Shown here in pieces: positions 45,236 to 53,564 of a DNA stretch of 64,000 nucleotides. Origin of the DNA: Bacteroidota bacterium (GTDB lineage Bacteria; Bacteroidota; Ignavibacteria; Kryptoniales; JAKASW01); contig JAKAGT010000001.1 in the NCBI GenBank assembly GCA_021825585.1, positions 285,388 to 349,387 on the forward strand, in the 5' to 3' direction. A model generated the notes under the pieces. That model ran no database searches and was not told the DNA's origin. It saw only the letters and a program-made list of their open reading frames with translations. Made by a program: the position numbers and the translations under genes. The number at the start of each line of letters is the position of its first letter. Within the stretch, counting starts at the first letter, position 1.

Positions 45236-45576
45236 GTCTTAGAAAAGGAATTGTCTACTACCGCGATAAGGTTGCCGGAGCAATTGAGGAAACGGACGAA
45301 GGCTACGTGTTCACATACAATGCGGACTATCTCTCTTCCAGTGAAGCCAAACCGGTTAGCCTCACGCTCCCCATCAGCAAGACTCCATACAGGAGCCGTA
45401 CCATGATACCTTTTTTTGACGGATTGATCCCCGAAGGGTGGCTCCTCGACATTGCCGAAAAGAACTGGAAGCTTGACCCGAGGGATAGAATGGGATTACT
45501 TCTGGCCTGTTGCCGGGACTGCATCGGTGCCATTAGTGTAGTTCGCGTTGAATCAGAGGTTACAGAAAATGACTGA
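45232..45576 (+). CDS. hipS: HipS-like protein (HipA N-terminal subdomain)
   Basis: The 114-residue protein corresponds to the N-subdomain-1 of HipA (GIVYYRDKVAGAIEE, VSLTLPISKTPYRSRTMIPF, FDGLIPEGWLLDI). In tripartite HipBST systems this separate fragment, HipS, is the antitoxin that inserts into the kinase. It ends overlapping the kinase gene by 8 bases. The frame is intact and is not a truncated full-length HipA because the kinase follows in its own frame with its own start. Confidence 0.87.
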   Translation: MSLRKGIVYYRDKVAGAIEETDEGYVFTYNADYLSSSEAKPVSLTLPISKTPYRSRTMIPFFDGLIPEGWLLDIAEKNWKLDPRDRMGLLLACCRDCIGAISVVRVESEVTEND

Positions 45577-46579
45577 CCGTATCAAACCTGCAAAGTGCCT
45601 GTTTTGTTATCGTGACATTAATGAACAATCAGGAGATTATCATCCTGAGTGCAGTAAGAAATTCTTTGGTCAAACATCCCCTCCGGAACTCGGCTATTCC
45701 GTAGACGAAGTCAGGAATCTTGCGGAGCAAGTTGTTCGGAGCCAGGTTTCGGTCCCAGGGGTGCAACCCAAACTTTCTCTTCATCTCGAAAGAGCTCGAT
45801 CGGTTCCAGGGGCCGGCATGCAAATAGGAATCCCTGGCGCGAAGTTCACTATTGTAGGACTGTGGGGCGAATACATCTTCAAGCCACCTACCGAAGATTA
45901 TCCGGAATTGCCGGAGATCGAGGACCTTACAATGCACTTAGCTGAGATTGCAGGGATCAAGACGGTCCCGCACAGTCTTATCCGGTTCAAGTCCGGTGAA
46001 CTGGCTTACATAAGCAGAAGGATTGACAGAATGGGCAAAAGTGGAAAGAAAATCCACATGGAAGACATGTGTCAGCTTACCGAAAGGCTGACCGAAGACA
46101 AATATCGCGGATCTATGGAGCAGGTGGGTAAAACGATATTAAAATATTCCTCGAACCCGGGATTGGACGCGGTCAATTATTTCGAGCTTGTTGTATTCTC
46201 TTACCTGACTGGTAATGCAGACATGCACCTGAAGAACTTTTCGCTTATCAATAGCAAACTTCGAAACGGCGAGGATGTCGTCACACTAGCCCCGGCTTAC
46301 GACCTCGTCGCAACCAAGCTTTTGATTCCCGAGGATAAGGAAGAGATGGCACTGCCAATAAACGGCAAGAAATCCAATCTGATGACAAAAGACTTCAATG
46401 AGCTAGCCAGCCGCCTTTCGATTGAGAAGGCAGCGATAGTGAATGTTTATGAAGGTCTAAGGAAGATACAGAAAGACTTCGAAGAGTTTATCAGGCGAAG
46501 TGTTCTTTCGCAGATATCGCAAGAAGCATATATCGATCTGATTTCCGGAAGATGCAGTAAGCTTCTTGGCTCTACATGA
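45569..46579 (+). CDS. hipT: HipT-like serine/threonine kinase toxin
   Basis: The 336-residue kinase begins with a Cys/His knuckle (CLFCYRDINEQSGDYHPEC), followed by the flexible loop SQVSVPGVQPKLSL that contains candidate autophosphorylated serines. The catalytic segment is TGNADMHLKNFSLI and the metal-binding segment LAPAYDLVATKL. HipA/HipT kinases phosphorylate aminoacyl-tRNA synthetases (GltX or TrpS) and stop growth. The ATG at 45569 lies 8 bases inside hipS. All key residues seem present, so the toxin is likely active. Confidence 0.88.
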   Translation: MTDRIKPAKCLFCYRDINEQSGDYHPECSKKFFGQTSPPELGYSVDEVRNLAEQVVRSQVSVPGVQPKLSLHLERARSVPGAGMQIGIPGAKFTIVGLWGEYIFKPPTEDYPELPEIEDLTMHLAEIAGIKTVPHSLIRFKSGELAYISRRIDRMGKSGKKIHMEDMCQLTERLTEDKYRGSMEQVGKTILKYSSNPGLDAVNYFELVVFSYLTGNADMHLKNFSLINSKLRNGEDVVTLAPAYDLVATKLLIPEDKEEMALPINGKKSNLMTKDFNELASRLSIEKAAIVNVYEGLRKIQKDFEEFIRRSVLSQISQEAYIDLISGRCSKLLGST

Positions 46580-46583
46580 GGGG

Positions 46584-47846
46584 CTACTTAATCAACCACT
46601 TCCAAGCAGGTACCACATTAACTTTCTTCCTGCCAGTTGATATAATCTCTTCCTGATCGAATGTGATTATTGTTCCCTGACTGAGTTTGTATTTATCCAA
46701 CGCCTCCACCAATCCTTTTATCTCCCTGTCTTTGTTTTCGTCGGTCAACTCATATGATACCTGCATTGCTTCAGTTATCCTTGTTCCGGCTTTCGTTACG
46801 AAGTCACACTCCTTCTTGCCAGAATGATAGTAGATCTCGTGGCCACGATGCTTCAATTCCACGAACACGGCATTTTCAAGCAGTTGGCCTTTATTATCCG
46901 AGAATCTGAACCCGCTTGTCGTGACTATACCATTATCTACACAATATGCCTTCTTCGGGTTCTGTATCTGTTTTCTCAGTGAGTAATCATATTTCGGGAC
47001 GGTCATTACCAAGAATGCCTCTTCGAGTCTTTCAAGGATCCTTTTTATTGTTCCAAGGTTTTTTATTGCCGATACCTCCGAGAGTGTCCTTGTGCTTAAT
47101 TGTTTCGAGATATTCGATATGACGTAGTGTACCATCTCCTTTATGCTTCTAACCTGTCTTGGACCAAACTTCGAAACTATGTCTTTGTAGAGAATACTCT
47201 CATATAATTCAGCCAATATCACGTTCTCATTGGTCAGCGTCCTTTTAGGAAACCCTCCGAATTCCAAATACTCTTTAAGCGCCGATCTCACATCGTTCTG
47301 TCTTTCCCTGTCGATGTCGATTTGGCTCGCGTCCACGTTTCTTGCTCTGAGAAACTCCTTGAAGCTGAACGGGTAGAGTCTCAGGGTTAGCGCCCTACCG
47401 GTCATTATTGTTGAAAGTTCAGAACTCAGCAATTTGGAATTTGATCCGGTTATGATTACCCGCCGCTTGTCTTTTATTCTGTCGACCCATTTTTCCCAGT
47501 TCGTGGTTTCTTGGATTTCATCCATGAATAGAATGGCTCTGCTATCGTACTTCTGCTCCTGCAAATAGTCATTTATCATCTGGAAATTATCTGTCGAGAA
47601 ACCGACCAGCCTTTCATCATTGAAGTTCACGTACATCGCTTCGGTATTCCTTAGTTTCAATCTCATTTTCAACAGTTTGAGCAGCGTCGACTTGCCGCAC
47701 CGCCTCACGCCTGTGATCAATATGGGCATCTTTGCTTTGAGGAGCGTCTCCAAGTCGTCTTCGGCGTCCCTTTGCACCAGGTCGGCGGGAGTTACAAATT
47801 CCTTTTGCTGGTCGAAGAGAACCTCATAAAGTTTCTGGCGTTCCAT
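46584..47846 (-). CDS. AAA ATPase with DUF4143 domain
   Basis: The 420-residue protein has an AAA_14 domain (Walker A GVRRCGKST, Walker B AILFMDEIQ, sensor ITGSNSKLL) and a C-terminal DUF4143 PD-(D/E)XK-like domain (ENAVFVELKHRGHEIYY, KECDFVTKAGTRITEAMQV). It is a widespread family in mobile and archaeal/Bacteroidota genomes with no settled role. I chose the ATG at 47846 (MERQKLYEVLFDQQK); upstream codons give an atypical basic extension. It is convergent with hipT, 4 bases apart. Confidence 0.88.
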   Translation of the reverse strand: MERQKLYEVLFDQQKEFVTPADLVQRDAEDDLETLLKAKMPILITGVRRCGKSTLLKLLKMRLKLRNTEAMYVNFNDERLVGFSTDNFQMINDYLQEQKYDSRAILFMDEIQETTNWEKWVDRIKDKRRVIITGSNSKLLSSELSTIMTGRALTLRLYPFSFKEFLRARNVDASQIDIDRERQNDVRSALKEYLEFGGFPKRTLTNENVILAELYESILYKDIVSKFGPRQVRSIKEMVHYVISNISKQLSTRTLSEVSAIKNLGTIKRILERLEEAFLVMTVPKYDYSLRKQIQNPKKAYCVDNGIVTTSGFRFSDNKGQLLENAVFVELKHRGHEIYYHSGKKECDFVTKAGTRITEAMQVSYELTDENKDREIKGLVEALDKYKLSQGTIITFDQEEIISTGRKKVNVVPAWKWLIK

Positions 47847-49175
47847 GTCGATCCCTTTTTTTGGAATATAAGACTGGCGTAGGAGTGATACAAATTGTGT
47901 ATCACTTTCTGCAAAAAGTGATACCTTTCGATAACCCGTCTTTTTGCTGCGGCCACTCCTCCCGCGATTGAAGACCTCGGAATAGAACGGGCTAAGAGAC
48001 AGCGTGGGCAGGCTTATTTTCCCAATTCGCATCATATTCGTAATTTGCCGGCGCCTTCGAGCCAGAACTGAGAGTACTTTTCGGCGGTCGGTGCGAATCG
48101 CGAGAACCTAGTGCCCGGATCTCAGGTTTCTATGGACATGAGTCTGAGCTGTACATCTGCTGTACAGTGTCAACTTAATTTCCTACACGCAACAAAGAAG
48201 AATTAACCTAATCCCCTGCTCTTCTGGCAGAAGGTTCGAAAGTGAGCCAGGGCAATCCGTTTCAAATGAAGACCTTCCTTCATACCGCGGCAACAAAGGG
48301 ATTCTTGGACGGCGCCGCTATCCGTGAGATCGTTAATTCAGCCAATGATCGCGATTATTTCAATCGCGCTCCAGCCTTTCCTTCGTGAGATCCCGCAACG
48401 CGGGACATGGGTCCGCTGTACGCACTATGGCTTGCGATTTTCTCCCTGTCCAAGATCCTTTCCATTGGTGCCTCGAACAAGGAATTCTACATTCTTATGT
48501 CATCGCTCGGATTCCTGGCCTACCTGGTGTTCAGAATTTTCAGAAGCTTCTTTACCCTCAAACCAAGAAAGAATTCTGGGGGCTGAACTGTCCCAGTTTC
48601 CCCAGCCTCGAGTTGCACTCGCTGACTCCTTAGCGACGCCTTTCATTGTTCAAGCTACTTGCTAAGACTCTCTGAGTTTCGTACAATCGTGCGAGAAATT
48701 GGAAACACTGGCAAGTACGGTTCCGCTTAAGCGTTAACTATTCAGACCCCTGGCCTTGCAAGCCGGTTTTGTTATTCTCCATCGAGCATACGACCCCAAC
48801 AGTACGTGCGACTTCGCACTTCATGTGGACCCTCAACGCCCACCTCTCGCCGCGAACCAAGTACAAAGAGTTTCCGATCTCTCTCCTTGGCCACGCCAAG
48901 AAGCAGGATAAAGTCGCAGGCCCGCTGACTTCGCAGCATATGGTTCACACGGTTTTGCTTCTCGAAATCGATAAATCGAGTTCTCGCATACTCACAACAT
49001 TAAAGAGCCCTTTCGGTCCATCAGGCATGTCTATGCGTGCCGATCCCAATTGGCGGACTAAAATCGACTCTCTTGAAGTGGCAAATTCCACGAATTGAGC
49101 AGTTTATATGCCCGAAAGGTTTGGAATTTTCAGACGATGCACCTAATTTACTTCTGTTAAACGTAAATAGGCCCC
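47847..49175. other. Long stretch without recognised gene
   Basis: About 1.3 kb between the ATPase and the promoter of the sigma-factor operon. Short plus-strand frames at 48324-48665, 48385-48633 and 48769-49098 have no family signature or good ribosome sites. A perfect dyad CTGTACA-N5-TGTACAG lies at 48149-48167. It may be the scar of deleted genes at the edge of the defence cluster. Confidence 0.45.
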
Positions 49176-49210
49176 TTGACAGATTTGCCGGGGTGCTTAC
49201 TTATAAGTAA
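49176..49210 (+). promoter_or_regulatory. Promoter with palindrome at the -10 region, sigma-factor operon
   Basis: TTGACA (49176-49181) is followed by a perfect 14-base palindrome TTACTTATAAGTAA (49197-49210) that contains the likely -10 (ACTTAT or TTATAA). A protein bound to the palindrome would block initiation. Start of transcription would be near 49215-49220, giving a leader of over 100 bases. Confidence 0.5.
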
Positions 49211-49220
49211 ACGGACCTAC

Positions 49221-49332
49221 AGAGGTTCGTCTCAGTGGCTCGAAAAGTGGGCACGGGAAGTGACGAATCAGATGTACGGCACATGAACCTCTTAAACATG
49301 AGTCCGAAAATTCAAAACATGTAGAGGTTCAT
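49221..49332 (+). promoter_or_regulatory. Structured leader with SD-sequestering inverted repeat
   Basis: ATGAACCTCT (49283-49292) and AGAGGTTCAT (49323-49332) are perfect 10-base inverted repeats separated by 30 bases; the second arm contains the AGAGG ribosome site and touches the ATG at 49333. A third copy, AGAGGTTC, lies at 49221-49228, so the first arm could pair with either. The structure could hide the ribosome site, or the repeats could be protein operators. Confidence 0.55.
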
Positions 49333-50037
49333 ATGCAGGAAAAAATAAGTGGGTCGTTTCTAAACCTACCAGAAGCGCAATTAATCATTTTATCCACTCA
49401 AAGATCGGGTATGGGTATTGCCGCACGGCAAGTCCTCCTCACCCGGTATCTGCCGCTTATTGTGGGCATGTCAAGACAGTTTTCCGGGAACAAAAAGACT
49501 GATTCCCAAATCTTGATCGCAGCCAAGGCTGGATTTATTCAAGCCCTATTTAAATTCAAAATCGATTCCATGAATAACCTCGGATCTTATGCGAAGCTAT
49601 ATATACTTTCCGAGATCAAACGATGCTTAGGCTTGCCTCTTCATTACAACAAGGAATCCGATTTAACTGAAGCTGTGGACTTGCAATCCAGTTCACCTAA
49701 TAATACTGGTACAGAAGAAGTGGACTACGTCAGGGTCGCACAAGATGAAAACCCCGTTAAAAACCTGCCCTCGGAAAGTATCTCTGAATCAAACGATCGG
49801 TACGATGCCAGAATAGACAGACCTTATATAGTATCACAGGTCGAAGAGACATTATTTCCATCCCTCACCAAGTCTCAAATGAGGTTGATAAGTCTTGTCT
49901 ACTTCGATGAGGTCAGCTTAACACAAGCTGCATATTCGATGGGAATCAGCAAACAACGCGCCTCCCAGATAATGAACAGTGTTTATCAACTTGGCAAGGC
50001 AAGATTAGCAAATCTCAGGTCATATGTTACAGATTAG
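49333..50037 (+). CDS. Sigma-70-family-like factor at the head of the defence operon
   Basis: The 234-residue protein has a region-2-like segment (ARQVLLTRYLPLIVGMSRQF, then FIQALFKFKIDSMNNLGSYAKLYIL) and a region-4-like helix-turn-helix (LTKSQMRLISLVYFDEVSLT, then QAAYSMGISKQRASQIMNSV), separated by a ~70-residue acidic linker. This is the domain order of group 3/4 sigma factors, though strongly divergent. It is 95 bases upstream of the first GHKL gene on the same strand and may drive or tune that operon. It could also be a core-binding regulator without promoter specificity. Confidence 0.68.
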   Translation: MQEKISGSFLNLPEAQLIILSTQRSGMGIAARQVLLTRYLPLIVGMSRQFSGNKKTDSQILIAAKAGFIQALFKFKIDSMNNLGSYAKLYILSEIKRCLGLPLHYNKESDLTEAVDLQSSSPNNTGTEEVDYVRVAQDENPVKNLPSESISESNDRYDARIDRPYIVSQVEETLFPSLTKSQMRLISLVYFDEVSLTQAAYSMGISKQRASQIMNSVYQLGKARLANLRSYVTD

Positions 50038-50132
50038 GCTACCACAGAGATACATTCTTGTCATATTGGTGTCCATGATAATAAATAATAACAAACGGGG
50101 TCGCAACAGTCGACCTCAGAAAGGGACTTACA

Positions 50133-52013
50133 ATGTCTACTGAAGAGACTAATAAACAGGTTATTCCAGATTCTCAAACGGATTTGCAGGAACAACAAAA
50201 GTACGTCGAGAATTTGGAGCAGAGTGGCTTCGATTTCAGCCTTGCGATCACGGATACTTTCATAAATAGTATTCGGGATATAGGATACAAGAGTATTGGC
50301 ACGGCACTCGACGAAGAGATTGACAACAGTCTACAAGCTGCTGCCAAGAACATTCACGTTTTTTTTGGATACAAAAAGGAAAATACCAGCCAGAAGAAAC
50401 CAGACATGATCGCCATTGCCGATGACGGACATGGCATGATACCGGAGATGATACGTGCTGCCGTGGTCTGGGGAGGCACACACAGAGCGGAATCTCGCTC
50501 TGGATTTGGACGCTTTGGATTTGGTCTCCCTTCGTCTTGTGTAAGCCAAGGGCGGAGGTTCACGGTTTACTCACGGGTCGAGAAAGGCCAGTGGCAATCG
50601 GTCTCTGTGGACATTGATGTCATGGCTGAAGAATTCAGACTAAATCATAAGATGAGAGTCCCAGAGCCAATTCCCACGGACCTCCCTGAATGGGTTCGTG
50701 TATACCACGAGAAGCAAAGCTCCACCTTCGTAGACAATTTCTCCCACGGAACGGTTGTTGTGATTGACAAACTGGATAAAGTCTACTACTCCACGAAGAA
50801 AACACTTTTGGATTATCTTCTTCGTCATTTCGGAATGTATTACCGGAACTACCTCAGGTATTTCAACTTGTTCGTGGATGGGATTCAAGTTGAACCTATT
50901 GACCCGCTATTCCTGACTCCGGGAGCAAGATTTTACGATCGTTACCCATTTAGGCGGGATGGCAAGGAAGAAACCATAATAGATCCTGACAGAGCGGAAC
51001 CACTTCCGCCTTGCGAATTCGACGTGAAAGATAAGACAACCGGCAAGCCAATAGGTACTGTAAAGGTTCGCTATTCCTATCTGCCCCCGACTTTTGCGAG
51101 AATACCTGAGAACAAGTTACAGGTTAGGGGGTCCGCGAATGTACGGTGGCAAATACTTAAGGAGAATAACGGCTTTATAGTATTGCGTACAGGCCGCCAG
51201 ATTGATGTTGTAAGGCCTCCACATGAGATTACAACTCTCCAGAACAATGATGCTTACTTAAAGGTTGAAATTGATTTCCCTGCGACCCTTGACGAAGAGT
51301 TTTCAATTACCACCAGCAAGCAGCAAATAACTATCTCGGAGCGTATGTGGGATCTTCTGAAAAATGCTGGAGTATTCAATGCTTTCAATGAGATGCGAAT
51401 AAAATCAAAACGGCATCGAGAAGAACTTGCTGCCAAGGCCGTCGCTCAAGAGAAGCGTCTTTCGGAACAAGCCATGGAAGACGCTGATAAATTCCGCAGG
51501 CCATTCGAACCCAACGAAGATCGACTCAAAGAGGGCGATACACGGCTGAAATTTAAAGCCGGTCAGAAAGCCGAGGAAGAAGGGAGAGACTCCAAACTGG
51601 TGCAGAAAGAGCTAGAGTTAGAGACTAAATCAAGGCCTTACAAAATAGCCTTCGAGGCCATCCCCGGTGGGCCATTTTACCGTCCCGAACAGTTGGGAGG
51701 TCAGTTGGTAGTGCATCTAAATACTGCTCACCCATTCTTTAGCCACATTTATGGTTCACGTGGTATCCGGCGCAATTCCCAAGACATCATTGAAATACTT
51801 CTGTTTGTTTTAGCGAATTCTGAATTGAGTGCAAAGGGCGATATCCGAAGATTGTATGAATCAGAGAGAGATGAATGGTCCAAAAGGTTGAGTACTGCAC
51901 TTGATAGTCTCGATAAATGGAACAATCGCGACGACGACGAGGAAGCCGCGAACGAAATGGAAACCTCCGCAACGGCACTAAAACCAGAAGACCCATCACC
52001 AAGTGCAGAGTAA
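50133..52013 (+). CDS. GHKL ATPase 1 (MORC/Hsp90-like)
   Basis: The 626-residue protein has a Bergerat-fold ATP site: N-box DEEIDNSLQA (residues 60-69), G1 IADDGHGM (95-102), G2 GFGRFGFGLPSS (124-135). A conserved SKQQITIS-like segment near residue 390 belongs to the transducer-type domain, as in MutL/MORC/Hsp90. A charged coiled-coil-like stretch (about 425-510, e.g. RHREELAAKAVAQEKRLSEQ) and a C-terminal domain follow. There is no kinase H-box. It is a paralogue of the next gene. ATP-dependent clamp-like action on nucleic acid or a partner protein is inferred from the family. Confidence 0.85.
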   Translation: MSTEETNKQVIPDSQTDLQEQQKYVENLEQSGFDFSLAITDTFINSIRDIGYKSIGTALDEEIDNSLQAAAKNIHVFFGYKKENTSQKKPDMIAIADDGHGMIPEMIRAAVVWGGTHRAESRSGFGRFGFGLPSSCVSQGRRFTVYSRVEKGQWQSVSVDIDVMAEEFRLNHKMRVPEPIPTDLPEWVRVYHEKQSSTFVDNFSHGTVVVIDKLDKVYYSTKKTLLDYLLRHFGMYYRNYLRYFNLFVDGIQVEPIDPLFLTPGARFYDRYPFRRDGKEETIIDPDRAEPLPPCEFDVKDKTTGKPIGTVKVRYSYLPPTFARIPENKLQVRGSANVRWQILKENNGFIVLRTGRQIDVVRPPHEITTLQNNDAYLKVEIDFPATLDEEFSITTSKQQITISERMWDLLKNAGVFNAFNEMRIKSKRHREELAAKAVAQEKRLSEQAMEDADKFRRPFEPNEDRLKEGDTRLKFKAGQKAEEEGRDSKLVQKELELETKSRPYKIAFEAIPGGPFYRPEQLGGQLVVHLNTAHPFFSHIYGSRGIRRNSQDIIEILLFVLANSELSAKGDIRRLYESERDEWSKRLSTALDSLDKWNNRDDDEEAANEMETSATALKPEDPSPSAE

Positions 52014-52035
52014 CAACTTCAATTCAATGAATGCA

Positions 52036-52076
52036 GAGCCCGCGTTAAATCCGCCGGGCTCTCATCCGTTTTTCTT
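52036..52076 (+). terminator. Terminator-like hairpin between the two GHKL genes
   Basis: GAGCCCG (52036-52042) pairs with CGGGCTC (52055-52061), and TCATCCGTTTTTCTTT follows. It lies inside an otherwise co-directional operon, so it may lower rather than stop downstream transcription. Confidence 0.5.
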
Positions 52077-52094
52077 TACGGAGGTGATTGGTTA

Positions 52095-53564
52095 ATGCGG
52101 ATCGAGCCAGTACAACTATCCACCTTTGTGCTTGCTATGCGGGATTCCGGTTATAAGAGTCTGGCCCACGCTGTTGCGGAGATAGTCGACAACTCGTTGG
52201 ATGCTCAAGCTTCGACTATAACGATAAAGTTGTTAGCCGATACCAATGGCAAAACAATATTGCTGATTGCAGATGATGGCCATGGAATGTCGAGACAAAC
52301 TCTTGGTCGTGCTTTGTCCTTTGGATGGTCTTCAAAATTTGGGAATCGAGGTGGCTTAGGCCGGTACGGGATGGGATTGCCAAATTCTTGTTTAAGCCAT
52401 GCGAGGCGCGTGGACGTGTACAGTTGGCAAAATAGCGGTTCGATTCTTCACACCTATTTTGACATTGATGATGTACTCGTCAAGGGCAAAACCAACCTGC
52501 CATCTGTGCAACCAGGAAATATCCCGGGTCCTTTTCAACCTATTCCTACAAAAAGTGGAACGTTAATCGTATGGTCGAATTGTGATCGCCTGCAATCTCC
52601 CACGCCTCGATTGCTGATGCATTTGAAACAAACCCTTGGGAGGATATTTAGATACTTCCTATGGAATGGGAAGAGAATAATCATAAATGATGGACCAGTT
52701 CTGCCTATCGATCCACTTATGATTAGGGATTGTCCACTGGAGCCGGGTGCAGCAGTCTACGGTGAGAAGCTAACATATTCTGTTGACCCCGATCTATCTC
52801 TCGATAAAAAGACTAGGTCAACTGTAGAAGTCTCATTTTCATTGCTTCCTGTAAAGGAGTGGCACAGCCTGCCTAATGAAGAGAAGAGACGGCTTGGCAT
52901 AACCCGCGGAGGTGGAGTCTCAATTGTGCGAGCTGGCAGAGAAATTGACTTCGGCTGGTTTTTCATGGGATCAAAAAGGAAAGAAAATTATGACGACTGG
53001 TGGAGGTGTGAAATTCGATACTCGCCTGACCTAGACGAATTGTTTGGATTGACGCATACAAAGCAAGACGTAAACCCTTCGATTATTATGAATAAGATTC
53101 TCATTCCAGATATGAGCGCCATCGCGAGGTCACTCAACAGGGAAGTCAGAACAATTCACGAGTCGCTGAAGAACAATGTTATTTCTGCTTCGCGCGCTAT
53201 TCATGAGGCAGAGAGATTTTTGACTCCTCTACATTCTATTTTCGAATCATCTATCAACCAGCAAATGGAAGATCTGATCAAAATTGATTCCATCTATGAT
53301 CCAGCATTTTACGTTCCACACCGATTTTCAAAGTATGGTGGAACAATCATCAATTCGAATCACGGTTTTTATTCTAGATTCTATCGGGTGCTCGAAGAAT
53401 TTGACCAAGTGTCGAGCCGTCAGGTGTTGAAGATGGTCCAGTTACTTCTCCTTTCGATCGCACGAGTGGAATTGAGCCAGCCAAAGCAAAAGAGAAACCA
53501 TTATGAAGAAATGCGCAAACAATGGGGAAATCTCCTTGAAGCGTATCTGAGAGAGAATCGATGA
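52095..53564 (+). CDS. GHKL ATPase 2 (MORC/Hsp90-like)
   Basis: The 489-residue protein has N-box AEIVDNSLDA (residues 28-37), G1 IADDGHGM (58-65) and G2 GLGRYGMGLPNSCL (87-100). The opening SGYKSLAHAVAEIVDNSLDA parallels IGYKSIGTALDEEIDNSLQA of the preceding ATPase, and the block after G2 (CLSHARR against CVSQGRR) is also shared, so the two arose by duplication. A SLTHTKQDVNPS-like segment near residue 318 supplies the transducer-domain Lys. The ATG has GGAGGTGATTGGTTA upstream and the stop overlaps the next start. The pair probably forms a heteromer. Confidence 0.85.
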   Translation: MRIEPVQLSTFVLAMRDSGYKSLAHAVAEIVDNSLDAQASTITIKLLADTNGKTILLIADDGHGMSRQTLGRALSFGWSSKFGNRGGLGRYGMGLPNSCLSHARRVDVYSWQNSGSILHTYFDIDDVLVKGKTNLPSVQPGNIPGPFQPIPTKSGTLIVWSNCDRLQSPTPRLLMHLKQTLGRIFRYFLWNGKRIIINDGPVLPIDPLMIRDCPLEPGAAVYGEKLTYSVDPDLSLDKKTRSTVEVSFSLLPVKEWHSLPNEEKRRLGITRGGGVSIVRAGREIDFGWFFMGSKRKENYDDWWRCEIRYSPDLDELFGLTHTKQDVNPSIIMNKILIPDMSAIARSLNREVRTIHESLKNNVISASRAIHEAERFLTPLHSIFESSINQQMEDLIKIDSIYDPAFYVPHRFSKYGGTIINSNHGFYSRFYRVLEEFDQVSSRQVLKMVQLLLLSIARVELSQPKQKRNHYEEMRKQWGNLLEAYLRENR

